Source: Trichostrongylus colubriformis
Taxonomy: Eukaryota > Nematoda > Chromadorea > Rhabditida > Trichostrongylidae
Assembly (NCBI GenBank): GCA_963978905.1
Contig: OZ022258.1
Coordinates: forward strand, 43,756,591 to 43,820,590
DNA length: 64,000 bases
Reading direction: 5' to 3'
Shown piece after piece: positions 34,845-46,200 of the stretch; the stretch's first letter is position 1, and each line of letters opens with the position of its first letter. The notes under the pieces were generated by a model. The model was not told the DNA's origin. It saw nothing but the letters and a program-made list of their open reading frames with translations, and did not search any database. The position numbers and the translations under genes are program-made.

Positions 34845-36150
34845 ATAAACACAAGGAAATTATGGTTGATTCATTCAATTTCAAAGTCATCTCTTTCTCA
34901 AACATATTGTGAAAACGTTTTTCACTCGATACAATCGTTATCTCATAATGTGTCCGACCGATCCTGTCCTTGAATGCACGACAAATACAACAGTGTCTCT
35001 TGAACTCTATCCTAAACAGAGTTCAAAGCTTTGGACTCCACCTGCATTTGCCTATGCCAGGAAAACCACAGCAGTTGTATAAGGCTACGCCGCACCTGTG
35101 TGCTACAAAGCGGAGTCGCATGGGTACCTTCAGTGATTCATGTGCACGAAAGAATGCACATAAAAGAGAGCAATTCCTACTCACTGGAAGAAGCGCGAAC
35201 ATTGCGTTGGCTTGATAATGCGCAAGCTGAGTTTCCGTCAATCTGCAGGTTTTTTGAATACGAATACTCATTATGCAGGGAATACAAGTACTCATTATCC
35301 GGGATGTATTCTCCAAGGCCCAAGGTGAAGAAGGGTTTACCTAATCCAGCCATTCACAATTGAACGGGCATGCAATAAGCATGGAAGTGGAAAAATCTAT
35401 CTTTCTGGTCTCAAAGTTTAGGGCGATATCTTATTAAAGGGCGGTGGAAGCATTACCTAATTTTTTTCCGATTTGCTTCTCTTTTCGCAGCCCTCCTTTC
35501 AGAGTTTTAGCTGAAGGGTCCTTGACACTGAAGCCCACAATACGAACTCGTGCTGTCCCTGACTGGTTGGTGATCAAAGCTGTTTGTATTTGAGCCGCTC
35601 GATTTCGGCGTTGCTTTCCGCTGCATGTTTGTGTTGACGAGGATTCCGTTGTCGAGGTTCATCATCCACAGAGACAGCTCCCAACGGGATAGACACATTA
35701 CCACTTTCTTGATACAACTTGCATAGCCGACAATAACACTATTATAAGCATTACAAGGTTACAAGGTCCTGAGGCATTGCATATGGTGCTGCCCACAGAA
35801 TTCTAAGCTTTGGTCGTCCGCAGAGTAATAGTATGACATCGCCTCCTCGACCGTTTAGTGGATACGCTGACCACATGCACCTTATTCATTGCAGGGTCAA
35901 TCTCTGAAGCAAGTGTTAGGGAGGGAAGGACAAGGCGATGAAGGAAACAAGAACCGGTGGGGTATTTCTGAACAAATGCTCATAGGAAAAAGGGTTATTC
36001 GTCGAGCATAAGAAGTTCGCATCAGCTGATCTTTCACGCAGGGTAAGGTTCAGTGGTGGTTTCGCAGGTTATAGGATACGGATGTTTGCGCATTTCGAGG
36101 TGTGGAATCAATAACATCCGACAGTATTGGCAGAAAATGCTTGTCTAAAA
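34845..36150. other. no gene recognised
   Basis: Frames of up to 110 codons overlap around 34970-35363 on both strands without domains. The minus-strand frame at 35507-35704 is basic and polar with no family match. Confidence 0.3.
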
Positions 36151-36154
36151 TTGC

Positions 36155-37130
36155 ATGGACTCATGTGGGAAGAACCCCAGTTGTTTATCTGTCCATAAGC
36201 AACCGACATATGTAATTTACACTATCGCGAATGACTTACGTGGCAGTGATAACCATTCTTTAGACTGGCCTATCAAAAAAGCTCTTTCCAAAAATTCTTC
36301 CAATTTGCTGTGTAAGCTGATTATTGTCGCTATTGTTCTATGCATTGGCATCCTCTGGGACTCGTCTGTATATGGTTTGCGCTCAATTCATGGTAGGTTT
36401 CCATGCTTTGCGAAGTCCTTTGTTAAAAAAATACTATGGCGGTGCAAGCAATGATGACGGCGGCAACTGGGTTAAGCAACTTCTTGTAAAAAATATTCAC
36501 ATGCACACTTTATTCCTTCATTCGAAAGAATCAAACCTATTCCGTTGCATTAATTCCAATTTTCTCCGTCCATTTTTTCGCTAACACAAATGATGTCTCG
36601 AAATTAAAGGTGAGTGGCCGTTTGGGAAAAGGCGATCGGTATATTTCCAACGAAAAAGCGAAAGAGCACACATCGATTGCAGGAGGCTCTTACAGGATGA
36701 TAATGATAATGTTGGTACAACCAAAACAGGCATCTTCAAAACGTTCCTCTTTATCAGTATCTTTGCCAGAGCGACTATGCAGAGCAGACAGCAGCATCCC
36801 TTTCCAAAATTTTACCTCGAAATCTTTCTATGAGCTGTGAGCATGTTGAGCACGAATCCTTTCCCCGAAACCACTTCGACGGAAACAGTTTGGAGTTGCC
36901 TATTCAGGCATATTATACGAGGTGCCTTTCAGTACCTTTAAATCATTATTTCACATAGATACTGCCACAATGCAGCGTGATACACAGTCACGAGTTCGTC
37001 GAGGACGAGCTAAGGTCGAGCTATCCATACACAAAAGGTCTTCCGCTATGCCATCGATTACAAAGCCGAAAAGAAGTTCGTTGGAAGGGTCGAAACACTG
37101 GCAAAATGTTTTTCTAATATCATAGTTCTT
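36155..37130 (+). pseudogene. 5'-half copy of a core-2/I-branching GlcNAc-transferase gene
   Basis: Four blocks match exons A-D of the gene at 43286-49647: a membrane-anchor exon ending at 36392 (LIIVAIVLCIGILW), 36610-36710 (VYFQRKSERAHIDCRRLL), 36770-36921 (SDYAEQTAASLSKILPRN, later QFGVAYSGILYE) and about 36983-37130 (HEFVEDELRSSY, later YAIDYKAEKKF). There is a one-base deletion in the third block (near the CEHV codons), a damaged acceptor before the fourth, and a one-base insertion inside it. No later exon (catalytic part) is present downstream. It is therefore a partial, frameshifted duplicate, unless the frameshifts are sequencing errors. Confidence 0.75.
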
Positions 37131-37439
37131 GAAAGTTGGTATGTTTTCAAACAGAAACTCTCACAGACTTCATCTTATTGACCTTTATGTAGTATTTAGT
37201 GGCAAAGTGTAGAAGCGAAATGGTCTTTTCGAGGTGAAGGCCCGAACAGCAACCATCTCAGCGTGCTGCTGAAGGCGCTTTGAATTTACCGCATTGACAT
37301 AAAGCTCTGGGAATACCAATCAGATGAGCTTTCTTCGGCACCAGCAGGGTCCTAGAACTATACTAATTACGCGATCTCTGGAAATCAGCTGTATTAGCCA
37401 GACACAAGCCGCTGTCCTTCATCACCATAAAAGGACAAA

Positions 37440-37610
37440 GGATAAAGTTTTTGGCTTCAATCAGTACCTTCCTAGGATGCGCAGCACATTCTAGTTCCAT
37501 TCGGAATCGTGGTGGCTGGTGAATGTGATGTGGCCTATACAATGACTTGGGGTGGCCAGCCGATGTTCAAGTCAGTGCTCCTATCCTCCCAGACTAGTCT
37601 GACCAAGGCA
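37440..37610 (-). repeat. 5'-truncated SINE tail joined to an RTE fragment
   Basis: On the minus strand it contains CTGGGAGGATAGGAGCACTG, CAAGTCATTGTATAGGCC, TTCCGAATGGAACTAGAATG and AACTTTATCCTTTG, matching the 3' half of the SINE at 30735-30995. It starts directly at the end of the RTE-like sequence at 37610, so RTE and SINE may share this 3' end. Confidence 0.65.
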
Positions 37611-38300
37611 TCCAATTCCGTGTCCTTGGCTTTGGCAACGGTTGCTTTGGCAAGCCCCTCGCAAATTAAGAGGCGGCGAGGTATACTTGGCTCAGCGTTT
37701 TCTGCCAGCTTTTTACGTTTTCTTCATATGTTTCACCATTCGCTGAGCCTCCTCGTTCCAGAACCAAGTCCCTTTGTGTCCTCTGAAGCCCCCTTGAATT
37801 TCACCTAGGCTTTCCTTCGCGCACCGTACGGTGACCTTGGCGGCCTTAATCCAGGTCTCTTGAGCAGCACCGCTGGGGTCTGGAAGACCAGCCTTTATTA
37901 CCCTCCCTTTTAGATCATTCTTCTCCACCCTGCGTAGCTTCCACCATCGTATCCTACGCTCAGTCCTTACCTTCGTTTTCTTTGGAAGTTCTATGGCAAT
38001 GTAAGCTAGGAGATGCTCGTGCTGGGTGGCTAGTGTCTACCAGGTAGCACCTTGATGTCCTCTTCACTTTTGAGGCACGGCCTCTCTACGAGCACATGAT
38101 CTATTTCCGCTTGCCTTCCCCGCTGCTGATGTTATCCACAATAACTTTATGTCAACAGGCCAAATCGTCACAGCAGAGCCTACCATGAAGAAATCGACGA
38201 GATGCACTGAAAATTGCGGCAGCTGCAGCCAGCGTTTGTCAGCAGGAAGGGTTCGATTTTTCGTTTGACAACACCCGCCCACACCTTTCATGAACCACTA
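37610..38300 (-). mobile_element. fragment of an RTE-type LINE
   Basis: On the minus strand a frame at 37928-37713 includes GLPDPSGAAQETWIKAAK and GTWFWNEEAQR. This is the linker between the endonuclease and reverse transcriptase in nematode RTE elements (compare QAWLWTDDVR in the element at 61.7-64 kb). Upstream remnants of the endonuclease end (AEIDHVLVERP-like) are broken by stops. Dead. Confidence 0.7.
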
Positions 38301-39965
38301 TCCATAAATTGAACGAATGAGGTGTAGTTCAATCTCACCCGCCATATTCTCCAGACCTTTCACCAACCGGCTCGACATTCTCACCTTTTCAGACATTTGC
38401 AGAACTTCGTTGCTGGAAAATATCTCATCAATCAGAACAACGCAAAAAAGCCTTCGTGAGTTTTGCGGATTCCCGATCACCAGTTTTTCCTTGATGTGAT
38501 TTATTGACTGGTGTCACATTGCCAAGAGAGTGCTAATTCGAACGATGCTTATCCCAATCAAATCCGATGAATATTAAAAAAGTTGTGATCGTTCAAAGTA
38601 AAACGCTGAAAACGCTGAAACTTTCCGGACAACCTAATTTTTGTCGTGTTGGCAATGCTGTGTTGAATCGAACAAGACTCATTTTTAGCAAAACTGTCAA
38701 AATTTTTCTTTCTACTTGGTTGGAGATGGATCTCTCCCAATCCTGGCTTCGAAGACCATTGATCTCTAAAAAAGAAGTACATAGAGGCAGTTGTGATAAT
38801 TATCGCAAACAACAAGCAAGCGAATGACATTTCTTTGCTTATCTATTACCAGTTGGCTTGGCCAGCTATCGCTGCTCGGAGGGGCGGCTTCGCCGGTATG
38901 TGGGAAGGCAACTCTCGGCTCACCGCTTACGTGATGATCCGATTTTCGCTCGCACGGGGAGGAAGCTCCCTTGTTTGGGTATTCCAAATAATTATAATCA
39001 AACTTCAGATCATCAAAGGCTTTCGCTGACACTGAGAAATACCGAACCTACTCAAATAGCCCCACCTACTGAAGGTTCGAGGGCGGTGGTGGCTACTGTT
39101 TGGACCGGATCTGAAAAGAAAGTCGAAGTGCTTGGTAGCAGAAAAGGAAAAAAAAGGGAGCGGAACGGTCAAAAACTTGAGAAACAATGCATCCATCCCA
39201 CCGTTGATTCCGTGAGTGGGGGAGGGTGGAGGCCACGTAAGAAAGGGCAAGCCACGCTAAGAGGTGTGGCAGATCTTAAAAAAGCGTCTCCTTCAATTCA
39301 TACAAGGGAAGGACCCCAGGTCGAAGTGACCATTCGGAATGGGATACATATGGTCCGACGTGTTTTGATACGCTATCCCGATTCTGTATTCGTAATTCAG
39401 AACGACTTTCTGAGCGGAGTTACTTCGCTTTTTTTTCGAAAGAACAGTATTATTATATGGTATGTTTGGAAGCCTATAGCACGCGAGCCAGACGTTCTTG
39501 CGCAAAGCCAGTGCCTACCACATAGGACATGTCTTCAGTCAATTCGAAAATCTTACCTAATTTCGAAAAAATCCTTGGTCTATTGAGTAGCAATCCTTCA
39601 ACAAGGGAGAAGTCCTTGACCTTCGGCTAGCAAATGCTCTTACTTGGTGCTTGTTACGTACATTTTTTGTCATGGGCTTCTGTAATAGCTATATCTAGGT
39701 TATCTCTGTCATGATTGATGGCTTCTTTCGGGAAGTTTCAAAACATATTAATTCCAACATGACCCCCCATAACTTTCCGAAGTTGAGCCAAAAACTCGAT
39801 TTAGCTGAAAATTTGCACGGAAGGGTTATTTGACCTCCTGAGTGCAAAAATCATATTCGTTTTGCGGAATAGCGTCAAATTCACAATCAGTACGCTAGGG
39901 GAGTCTGCTCAATCGAAAAAGTTGGATCGCGGAGTTTTCTGCGATTTCGAAGAAGGGAATAGTGA
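38300..39965. other. no gene recognised
   Basis: A plus-strand frame of 242 codons (38858-39586) is the longest in the window. It has no ATG until late and no recognisable domain, and I do not call it. Both strands otherwise carry short frames only. Confidence 0.3.
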
Positions 39966-39971
39966 GGTACA

Positions 39972-40182
39972 CAGAAAAGGAATATACAGCGTTATGCACC
40001 TCATTGCGAATGACTCGGCTGACCTATTGAACTTCCTCTGTCAGGTGGATGAAGCCTAGAATAAGTTTCATGGACGAATCGCAAATCTTTTGGACAGGAA
40101 TACTCGACTGAGGGACAAATCAGAGTAAAATCAGCTATCAGTAATCATTTCAGTATGTTGTGCCACGAAGGTGGAGGAATCT
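39972..40182 (+). repeat. direct repeat, copy 1 (about 210 bp)
   Basis: It shares CGAATGACTCGGCTGACCT, GTCAGGTGGATGAAGCC and AAAATCAGCTATCAGTAATC with 40752-40950, about 780 bp further on. The sequence between is unique, so this looks like a local duplication. Confidence 0.8.
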
Positions 40183-40751
40183 CGCATCCCATATCGAGCA
40201 TTCGAACACATTTGGAGCTATTGTCTTATCACATGGTGCAATGATTTTGAGTGTTAGCGTTGTCAGTGTTGTATTTCTACAAGTGAGTGACACCAGTTAT
40301 TGTGCACGGAAAATGGAACATCTAATAGAACCCGATGGTATCCTCGAGAGCTTCTCCAGAGCAACCTGCTCTCCCTGTTGGCGCTTTGTTTTCCTCATAT
40401 TCATGGCTCCTCTCTTCCACAGAGCGTTCAAAGCCATAGTAGGCTATATCATATCAAAAAGAATGCCGGATAAAATGCTCATTATTTGTAGCACCTCTTC
40501 CGCACTGATCATCAAAAGCGCCCTATCTGGTGTTGTTCATTGTTTTCAATCGTTGACGTAATCTTGTTGCCAGAGGAAATTCGACCTTCTCAGCATAAAA
40601 CCAACACTTTTACGGCGCGAGAACGCCTGGCTCACTCGTTATAGAAGCCAACCTTTACTATGTAGTAGTATTGCTCTTTCAGAAAAACCTCCATAACTTT
40701 GCTCGCACAGTCACTCGCAAATTAGGAAAGCAGATTTCAGTTCAGCGTCTT

Positions 40752-40950
40752 AAAGTACATACAGCGTTGTGCATCTCATGCGAATGACTCGGCTGACCTG
40801 TTGAACTTCCTTTGTCAGGTGGATGAAGCCTAGAATAAGTTTCATGGTCGAATTGCAAATCTTTCGGAAAAGAATACTCGGGTGAGGGAAAAATCAGAGT
40901 AAAATCAGCTATCAGTAATCATTTCAGTATGTTGTGCCACGAGGTGCTGC
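40752..40950 (+). repeat. direct repeat, copy 2
   Basis: Same orientation as 39972-40182 with a few substitutions and small gaps, ending GTATGTTGTGCCACGAGG. No coding frame is conserved between copies. Confidence 0.8.
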
Positions 40951-41270
40951 TCGATGAGAGTGATTCTACATATATAGGAACCTCCGACCGGGTCTTTATT
41001 GTCACAGACCGACATGGGGCTGTGCATTCGCTAGCAACAAATGATTTGATCAGCATTATAATTGGTAGGTTACTTGAATCCATTTGCTTCGCTCAGTGTG
41101 ACTCATTTTCATTGAATCCGTATTTGCTTACCCATTATCAGTAAGAGTCACGTATAAAAGAAATGTTACCCGCTGATAAGGGGTTCTTGTGGTTCTCGTG
41201 CATCTCCCTTGGCTGCAACAGGTGGCTACTTCAAGAATGAATATTCCACCCACAGTTGTATTGGTACTCA

Positions 41271-43224
41271 GGTAAATTGCAATACCACTCACATTTCTGA
41301 ATTATCGACACGTTGCGATGGATTATTCACCTACAATCCTTCGCACCGTCATAACTTCGTTCAAAATGAAAAAAATGGGAAAACATTAAAAGCGTCGGGT
41401 CTTTTGTCGGACGCTGCAAGTTCGACGAGGTATGAGTTGGCGAAGTTTGATTGCTAGATCAGCAGCTCCTCTGGTAAAGCTTACAAGAAGCCCTTTTCCA
41501 CAGCTATGCTGAAATCTGGGCAAAAGCTGCGGTCGTGGGTGGGACGCGAACTCGCACTCTACGCTTTCCGAGCATATGTGCTAATCCATCACATTATCGA
41601 GACCTCTCACCTTAGCTTACTTCTGGATGGTATATTCACCATAACCTTTGAGCACTTATACGTACAACGTGTTGAGCCCGTCTACCGATCAACAAGGAGC
41701 CGTGAAGCCAGAGCTTTAGTATATATTGATTTTAGCTTTTTTGAATTTTGATAGCTGCTGATTTTCATGGCGCGAAAGCGCCTGAAGTACGACCGTAGCG
41801 AAATGGGAGAGCAAAATCGTTTGGCGTTCGAACGCTCTGTACACTAAAGTTAGAGGTTTATCATATTAGGTTGTACCAAAAGTCTTGTAGGATTTTTTCG
41901 AGCATCACTTTTTATTATTATTTCTCCCAACAAACAACAATTAGACAACAGCAATTTTACTATTGTTATCGATAACACTCTGCCATCTTATAGGAAGATC
42001 GTTGATTCACTCCTTCTAGAGCTCTGAAGTTCTGAGAGTCGAAGAAGATAGCGATCGCTTTTGCACGCAAGTTATAATCAACGAATTTTCCTTTGGCCAG
42101 GAAGGATGTCAGAGGATGGGAAATATGGTAATCAGAAGGGGTAATGTCTGAGAGAGTATGGCGGGTAGAGCAAGACATCCCAGTCGAGCTCCTGTAGCTT
42201 GGGCTGGGTACTCTTCGTGACTTGGGAGCGGGCGTCGTCATGAAAGAGGGTGACCACGGGAGTTTTCCGGCGCTTTTCTCGAACAACGATGGTGAGCTGC
42301 TGAAGCTGGCAGGTGTATACGGTAGCGGTGACTGTCTCGTCTAGTACCAGCACTCGTATAAAAGCATTCCTTTCGAGTTTCAGAGGTAGCACAGTCCAAA
42401 GCGTGATTTGTCTTCCATGTCAAGCTCGCCCTTGCTGAAGCTGCTGAACTAGCGCCGCACGGTCTCGTAGGTCACACAACCCTTGCCCAATGCAGCTCCG
42501 GCGGAGTCGCAAGTTCCTGTATATATGGTGCCGCGATACCCCTCATAGTAGATGACACCGCGTGTTGGGTGGGTATCAATTACGGGCTTTACGGGATTAC
42601 GGGCTCGGAATCTGGTGGGTCAATAGAAAGCTCAGAGAAACTTCTACCATATTCCTGAACCGCCCAGATCTGTTTCGGAGTAAGCAAGAGTTATTGATGT
42701 TTTCGGCAAAATCTTACAAGACTTTTGGTTTAACCTAATAAAAAAAGCGTTTGCCTGTATTTCGGAAGACAATATAATTCCACAGTACGCAAAAAGTAGT
42801 CTGTGAAAGGTGGGTGATTCCTCAATTCCCTGATCGATTTTGACGAAATGAGCTTCAAAACTTCCAAAAATGCCGTGAAAAGCTCTTGCTGTGAAGTGCT
42901 TTGCAACTTCAAGATAATGCGGTAAAATGATATTTGTGCGGAACACGGCGAACAACAGCTGGACATGCGAATGTTGGCTTAAGTGTCTAAGACCGGCTTG
43001 GATGTAAAAAAGGATTTTTGTAAGCTCACATAGAGGAACTGATGACATACTTATCAAATTACGCTATTTCATACGTCACTGAGCTTGCTGCAACGAGACG
43101 AATCCAACGCTTTCAGCCTTTTGTCATTTTATTCATCTTGAACGAAGACATGATAGTGCGAAGGTTGAAGGGTGATTAATCCGTCGTGGATGTCCACTGA
43201 TCAGAAAATGTGGGCGGTAGTATA
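41271..43224. mobile_element. decayed copy of the long palindromic element, hosting a mariner
   Basis: The left end (CAATACCACTCACATTT) and right end (AAATGTGGGCGGTAGTAT) match the ends of the element at 55661-57476. The 41271-41460 part matches its left arm (CCGTCATAACTTCGTT). The 42760-43060 part matches its right arm (GACGAAATGAGCTT). The mariner at 41866-42738 lies between them and inner arm parts are missing. Its right border lies just 5' of the first recognised exon of the glycosyltransferase gene. Confidence 0.6.
41866..42738 (-). mobile_element. internally deleted mariner, family with TTAGGTTGTNCC ends
   Basis: Inverted ends of about 30 bp (TTAGGTTGTACCAAAAGTCT at the left) are flanked by TA. 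Minus-strand transposase pieces: LFHDDARSQVTK (second aspartate region), LQELDWDVLLYPPYSL, then LSDITPSDYHIS (third aspartate), AIAIFFDSQNFRALEGVN. Frames change between blocks. The same family is at 54513-55361. Confidence 0.85.
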
Positions 43225-43285
43225 CTGTGAAAATACTAACTGCTCTCCACAAAGCGGGATACTATTGCACGGTAACATTCACTAG

Positions 43286-46200
43286 ACGTGCTCAGCAAGT
43301 ATGGTCGTCCCCAAAAAACCTTCTTCGCCTGTTGTTTTCCCGTAAAGTGGTTATTATCGCCACTGTTCTATGCATCTGCACTTTCTGGATCACTTCTGAG
43401 CTTCGTCTGCACCCGTTCATAGGTGAGATTGTTCAGTTTTATCGCTGTCATTAAATGGAAATAATGGGAGTGAGATATGAATCAAGCAAAAACCGCAGCA
43501 GCAAGTGTGGTGATGTAAATCTCCTTGTAAAAACAAATCGGTGTGCTCGTCTTTCACTGGTGTGATGCAAATTCACTTCATAGCGCTGTCAGTATTCACT
43601 TTTGACCTTGTCAGTTTCTCGATAACAAGAGTGACTATTTCACATTACAGGTGGATGGTTCAAGCAAAAGCAGCTGGCGTATTTCCAGAGGAAAAGTGAT
43701 ACGGCACACATTGACTGCGGGAGACTCCTGCATGATGACAAGGTTTGCACCGTACTTAGCAAGGCGTTACAACGTTTTAGTGCATGAGTTATGCAGCAAG
43801 GCGACTACGCGAAGCGGATAGCTGCATCCCGTTCGAGACTGTCTCCTCATAACTTTTCTATGAGATGCGAGCATATTCGAGCCCGAGTTCTTCCTCCGGT
43901 GCAACCTCGACAGTTACAATTCGGAGTAGCCTATGCCCGAATAGTGTACGAGGTATCAGCGAAAAGTCTCGGCTATTAAACGCCTAACGTTACTGTTTCT
44001 ACAATAATTCATTTAACTCTATTTCAGAGTTACGAATTCGTTGAGGATGAGCTCAGATCGAGTTATCATCCGCAGAACGTCTTCTGCTACGCCTTAGATT
44101 ACAAAGCGGAAAAGGGATTCTCTGAAAAGATCGAAACATTGGGAAAATGCTTCCCTAACGTCATAGTCCCCGGAAGTTAGCATAATATTTACTGCCCTCT
44201 TTCTTTTAGTATGCTACCTTTTTTAAACTATTTTACAGTTTTCGGAAAACGGTCAGTATTCCTGAAATCCTGACTGATATCAAAAGTGCCGCGTAGGGCA
44301 TTATCATAGCGGCGTACTTTGATGATTGTTTGATGACCCCAAGAACACATCAATACTGTAAGCGAACTTTTAAATGATCTAGCCATAAATGAGAAAATCC
44401 GTTCACCAATCATGGATGGAGAAAATTTGAAAGAAAAAGATATTACTTCGCGTAGGTGCTCCTTATACAATATCTTTAGTTCTCAGAAATACACGCAAAA
44501 AACGCAGATCGCTGTTTTTTGTTATAACCCCATTTCTACAAATAACTTTTATATATAAGTATATACTACTGAGCGCACCTATACAAGCTCTACAACATGT
44601 GACTACAGAAACGAAAAAAAAGTCTTGATTTCGATCGCTCCATTACCTCATGGTGTCAATGGGCACGCATCAGCGAGCGACACCCACTGTAATCGTAATC
44701 AGGAGGCAAATGCGTACACTAATAGTATTCCACTACTTTTGACAGGTATCACACATTGAATGAGAACCATACAAATCGTGGTTATTTTTTCAGAGGGTAC
44801 GATGGTTTCATTATCAGCTTTTCCCAAAAGACTGCTGTCACCTTCAGGCCTCCGTCTGAGGACCAATCCCACATTTCTGCTGAAAAGGATTTCAAGAAAG
44901 CCTTGTAGTCGAGTTTCAATGGGAATTCGATTTTTTTGCCCGTAAGAGTCAACTGTTGTTATTATTAATTAATAAGACTGACACGGAAGGCCCATCAGGT
45001 CATGGCGAGATTTTTCAAAACGGTTTTTTGCATTTTATAGGGTCACATACATGAAGCAAAAAACCGGTCTCAAATTCGGCTAAATGGTTTTGGAGGGCCC
45101 AGAAAATGAGTGACAAAAGTTGCTCAGAAAGAAACAATTTCGACCAGTTTGCTGCAATGCTTTCCAGCTGCGGCGTTCAGTATATGCATATCAGAAGACT
45201 GTCTTCAAACCTACGCCAAAACCACTGCGAGCTGGTTCAAAAATGTAGAATCACTCATAGTAACTGCTAAACGGAGCAAAGAAAGCTGATAGGGGATGCA
45301 CAGGTTTCCATGCTTGCAGCGGTTGAATGGCCGAATGGATAGGAAGATGGGCTGGGATTGGCACGGTGGAGGGGGTATTTGTGATTCAAGTCCCTTCGGC
45401 GTTTTTGCTTTTGCATTTTCTTGATTTTCTTTGTCCAACGCTAAACTATTTGCGCACATGCAAAATGACTGCAATTTTCGTCGCTGGTGCACGAATGTCG
45501 TCTCATTTGCAAGCTTTCAGTAGTTGAGGTGTTCGGTCCCTTCGGCGCTCCTAGCACGTGTGCCAGGCGTTTTCGTGCAAAACCATTGTGATATTCGTGC
45601 TCAGGAGACCCAATTAACTCAAGAAACATAATATTATCCAAATTGGGACTTTGACCCAAACTCGAGACAGTGGGATGGACATTGGCAGATAGTCATTGGC
45701 CTACTTCTACAGACAAACAATTAGCAGCCTTGATTAAATTCAATGGAACTTGTGTAGAATCGAAGCATTCCAAGTGAACTGCACCTAGGGACACCATGCG
45801 ATGATAAGTGATAGCAAATATTTCAATGTATCGGCTATCGACCTCCTTTCGTTGAGTGCTCTTTGCTATGGCAGTAGTAGTACTATTGGTCGCCCAATTT
45901 TCCGAGTTTAGGTCCAAATTACGATTAGACTGAAAACTTGTCACCCAAGGTAGCTCGACCCCTCGAGCATAAATAGCACACGTACTTTGCGGGAAAAGTT
46001 CTCCTGTTATGAGCGTTGGCAGGTCCAAACCAATCATTCGCTTAGTACGCAAAAATACTGGAGATAGCCGTTTCTTGGGAGCGTAAAAATTGATTTTGCA
46101 CATATTTTGCACGTATGGTCTACATGAGCACGAATGGATGAAAACTAGAAAAATGCAAAAATCTGTCCTCAGTGGGAATCGAATCAACATTTTCTGGACT

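Noticed and set aside
36922..37125. 67-codon arginine-rich frame
   Set aside because: Wrong-frame shadow of the fourth block of the transferase pseudogene.
38858..39586. Longest open frame in the window, 242 codons, plus strand
   Set aside because: It begins at TTG, has no ATG until far downstream, no domain, no signal peptide and no splice context. It overlaps other open frames on both strands and looks like chance.
40160..40561. 133-codon plus-strand frame with a hydrophobic middle
   Set aside because: Non-ATG start inside a direct repeat; the duplicate at 40.93 kb does not keep the frame.
43200..43227. Start codon for the glycosyltransferase at GTG 43227 or at the ATG near 43208
   Set aside because: The first is not an ATG and follows an in-frame stop; the second lies in the terminal repeat of the palindromic element.
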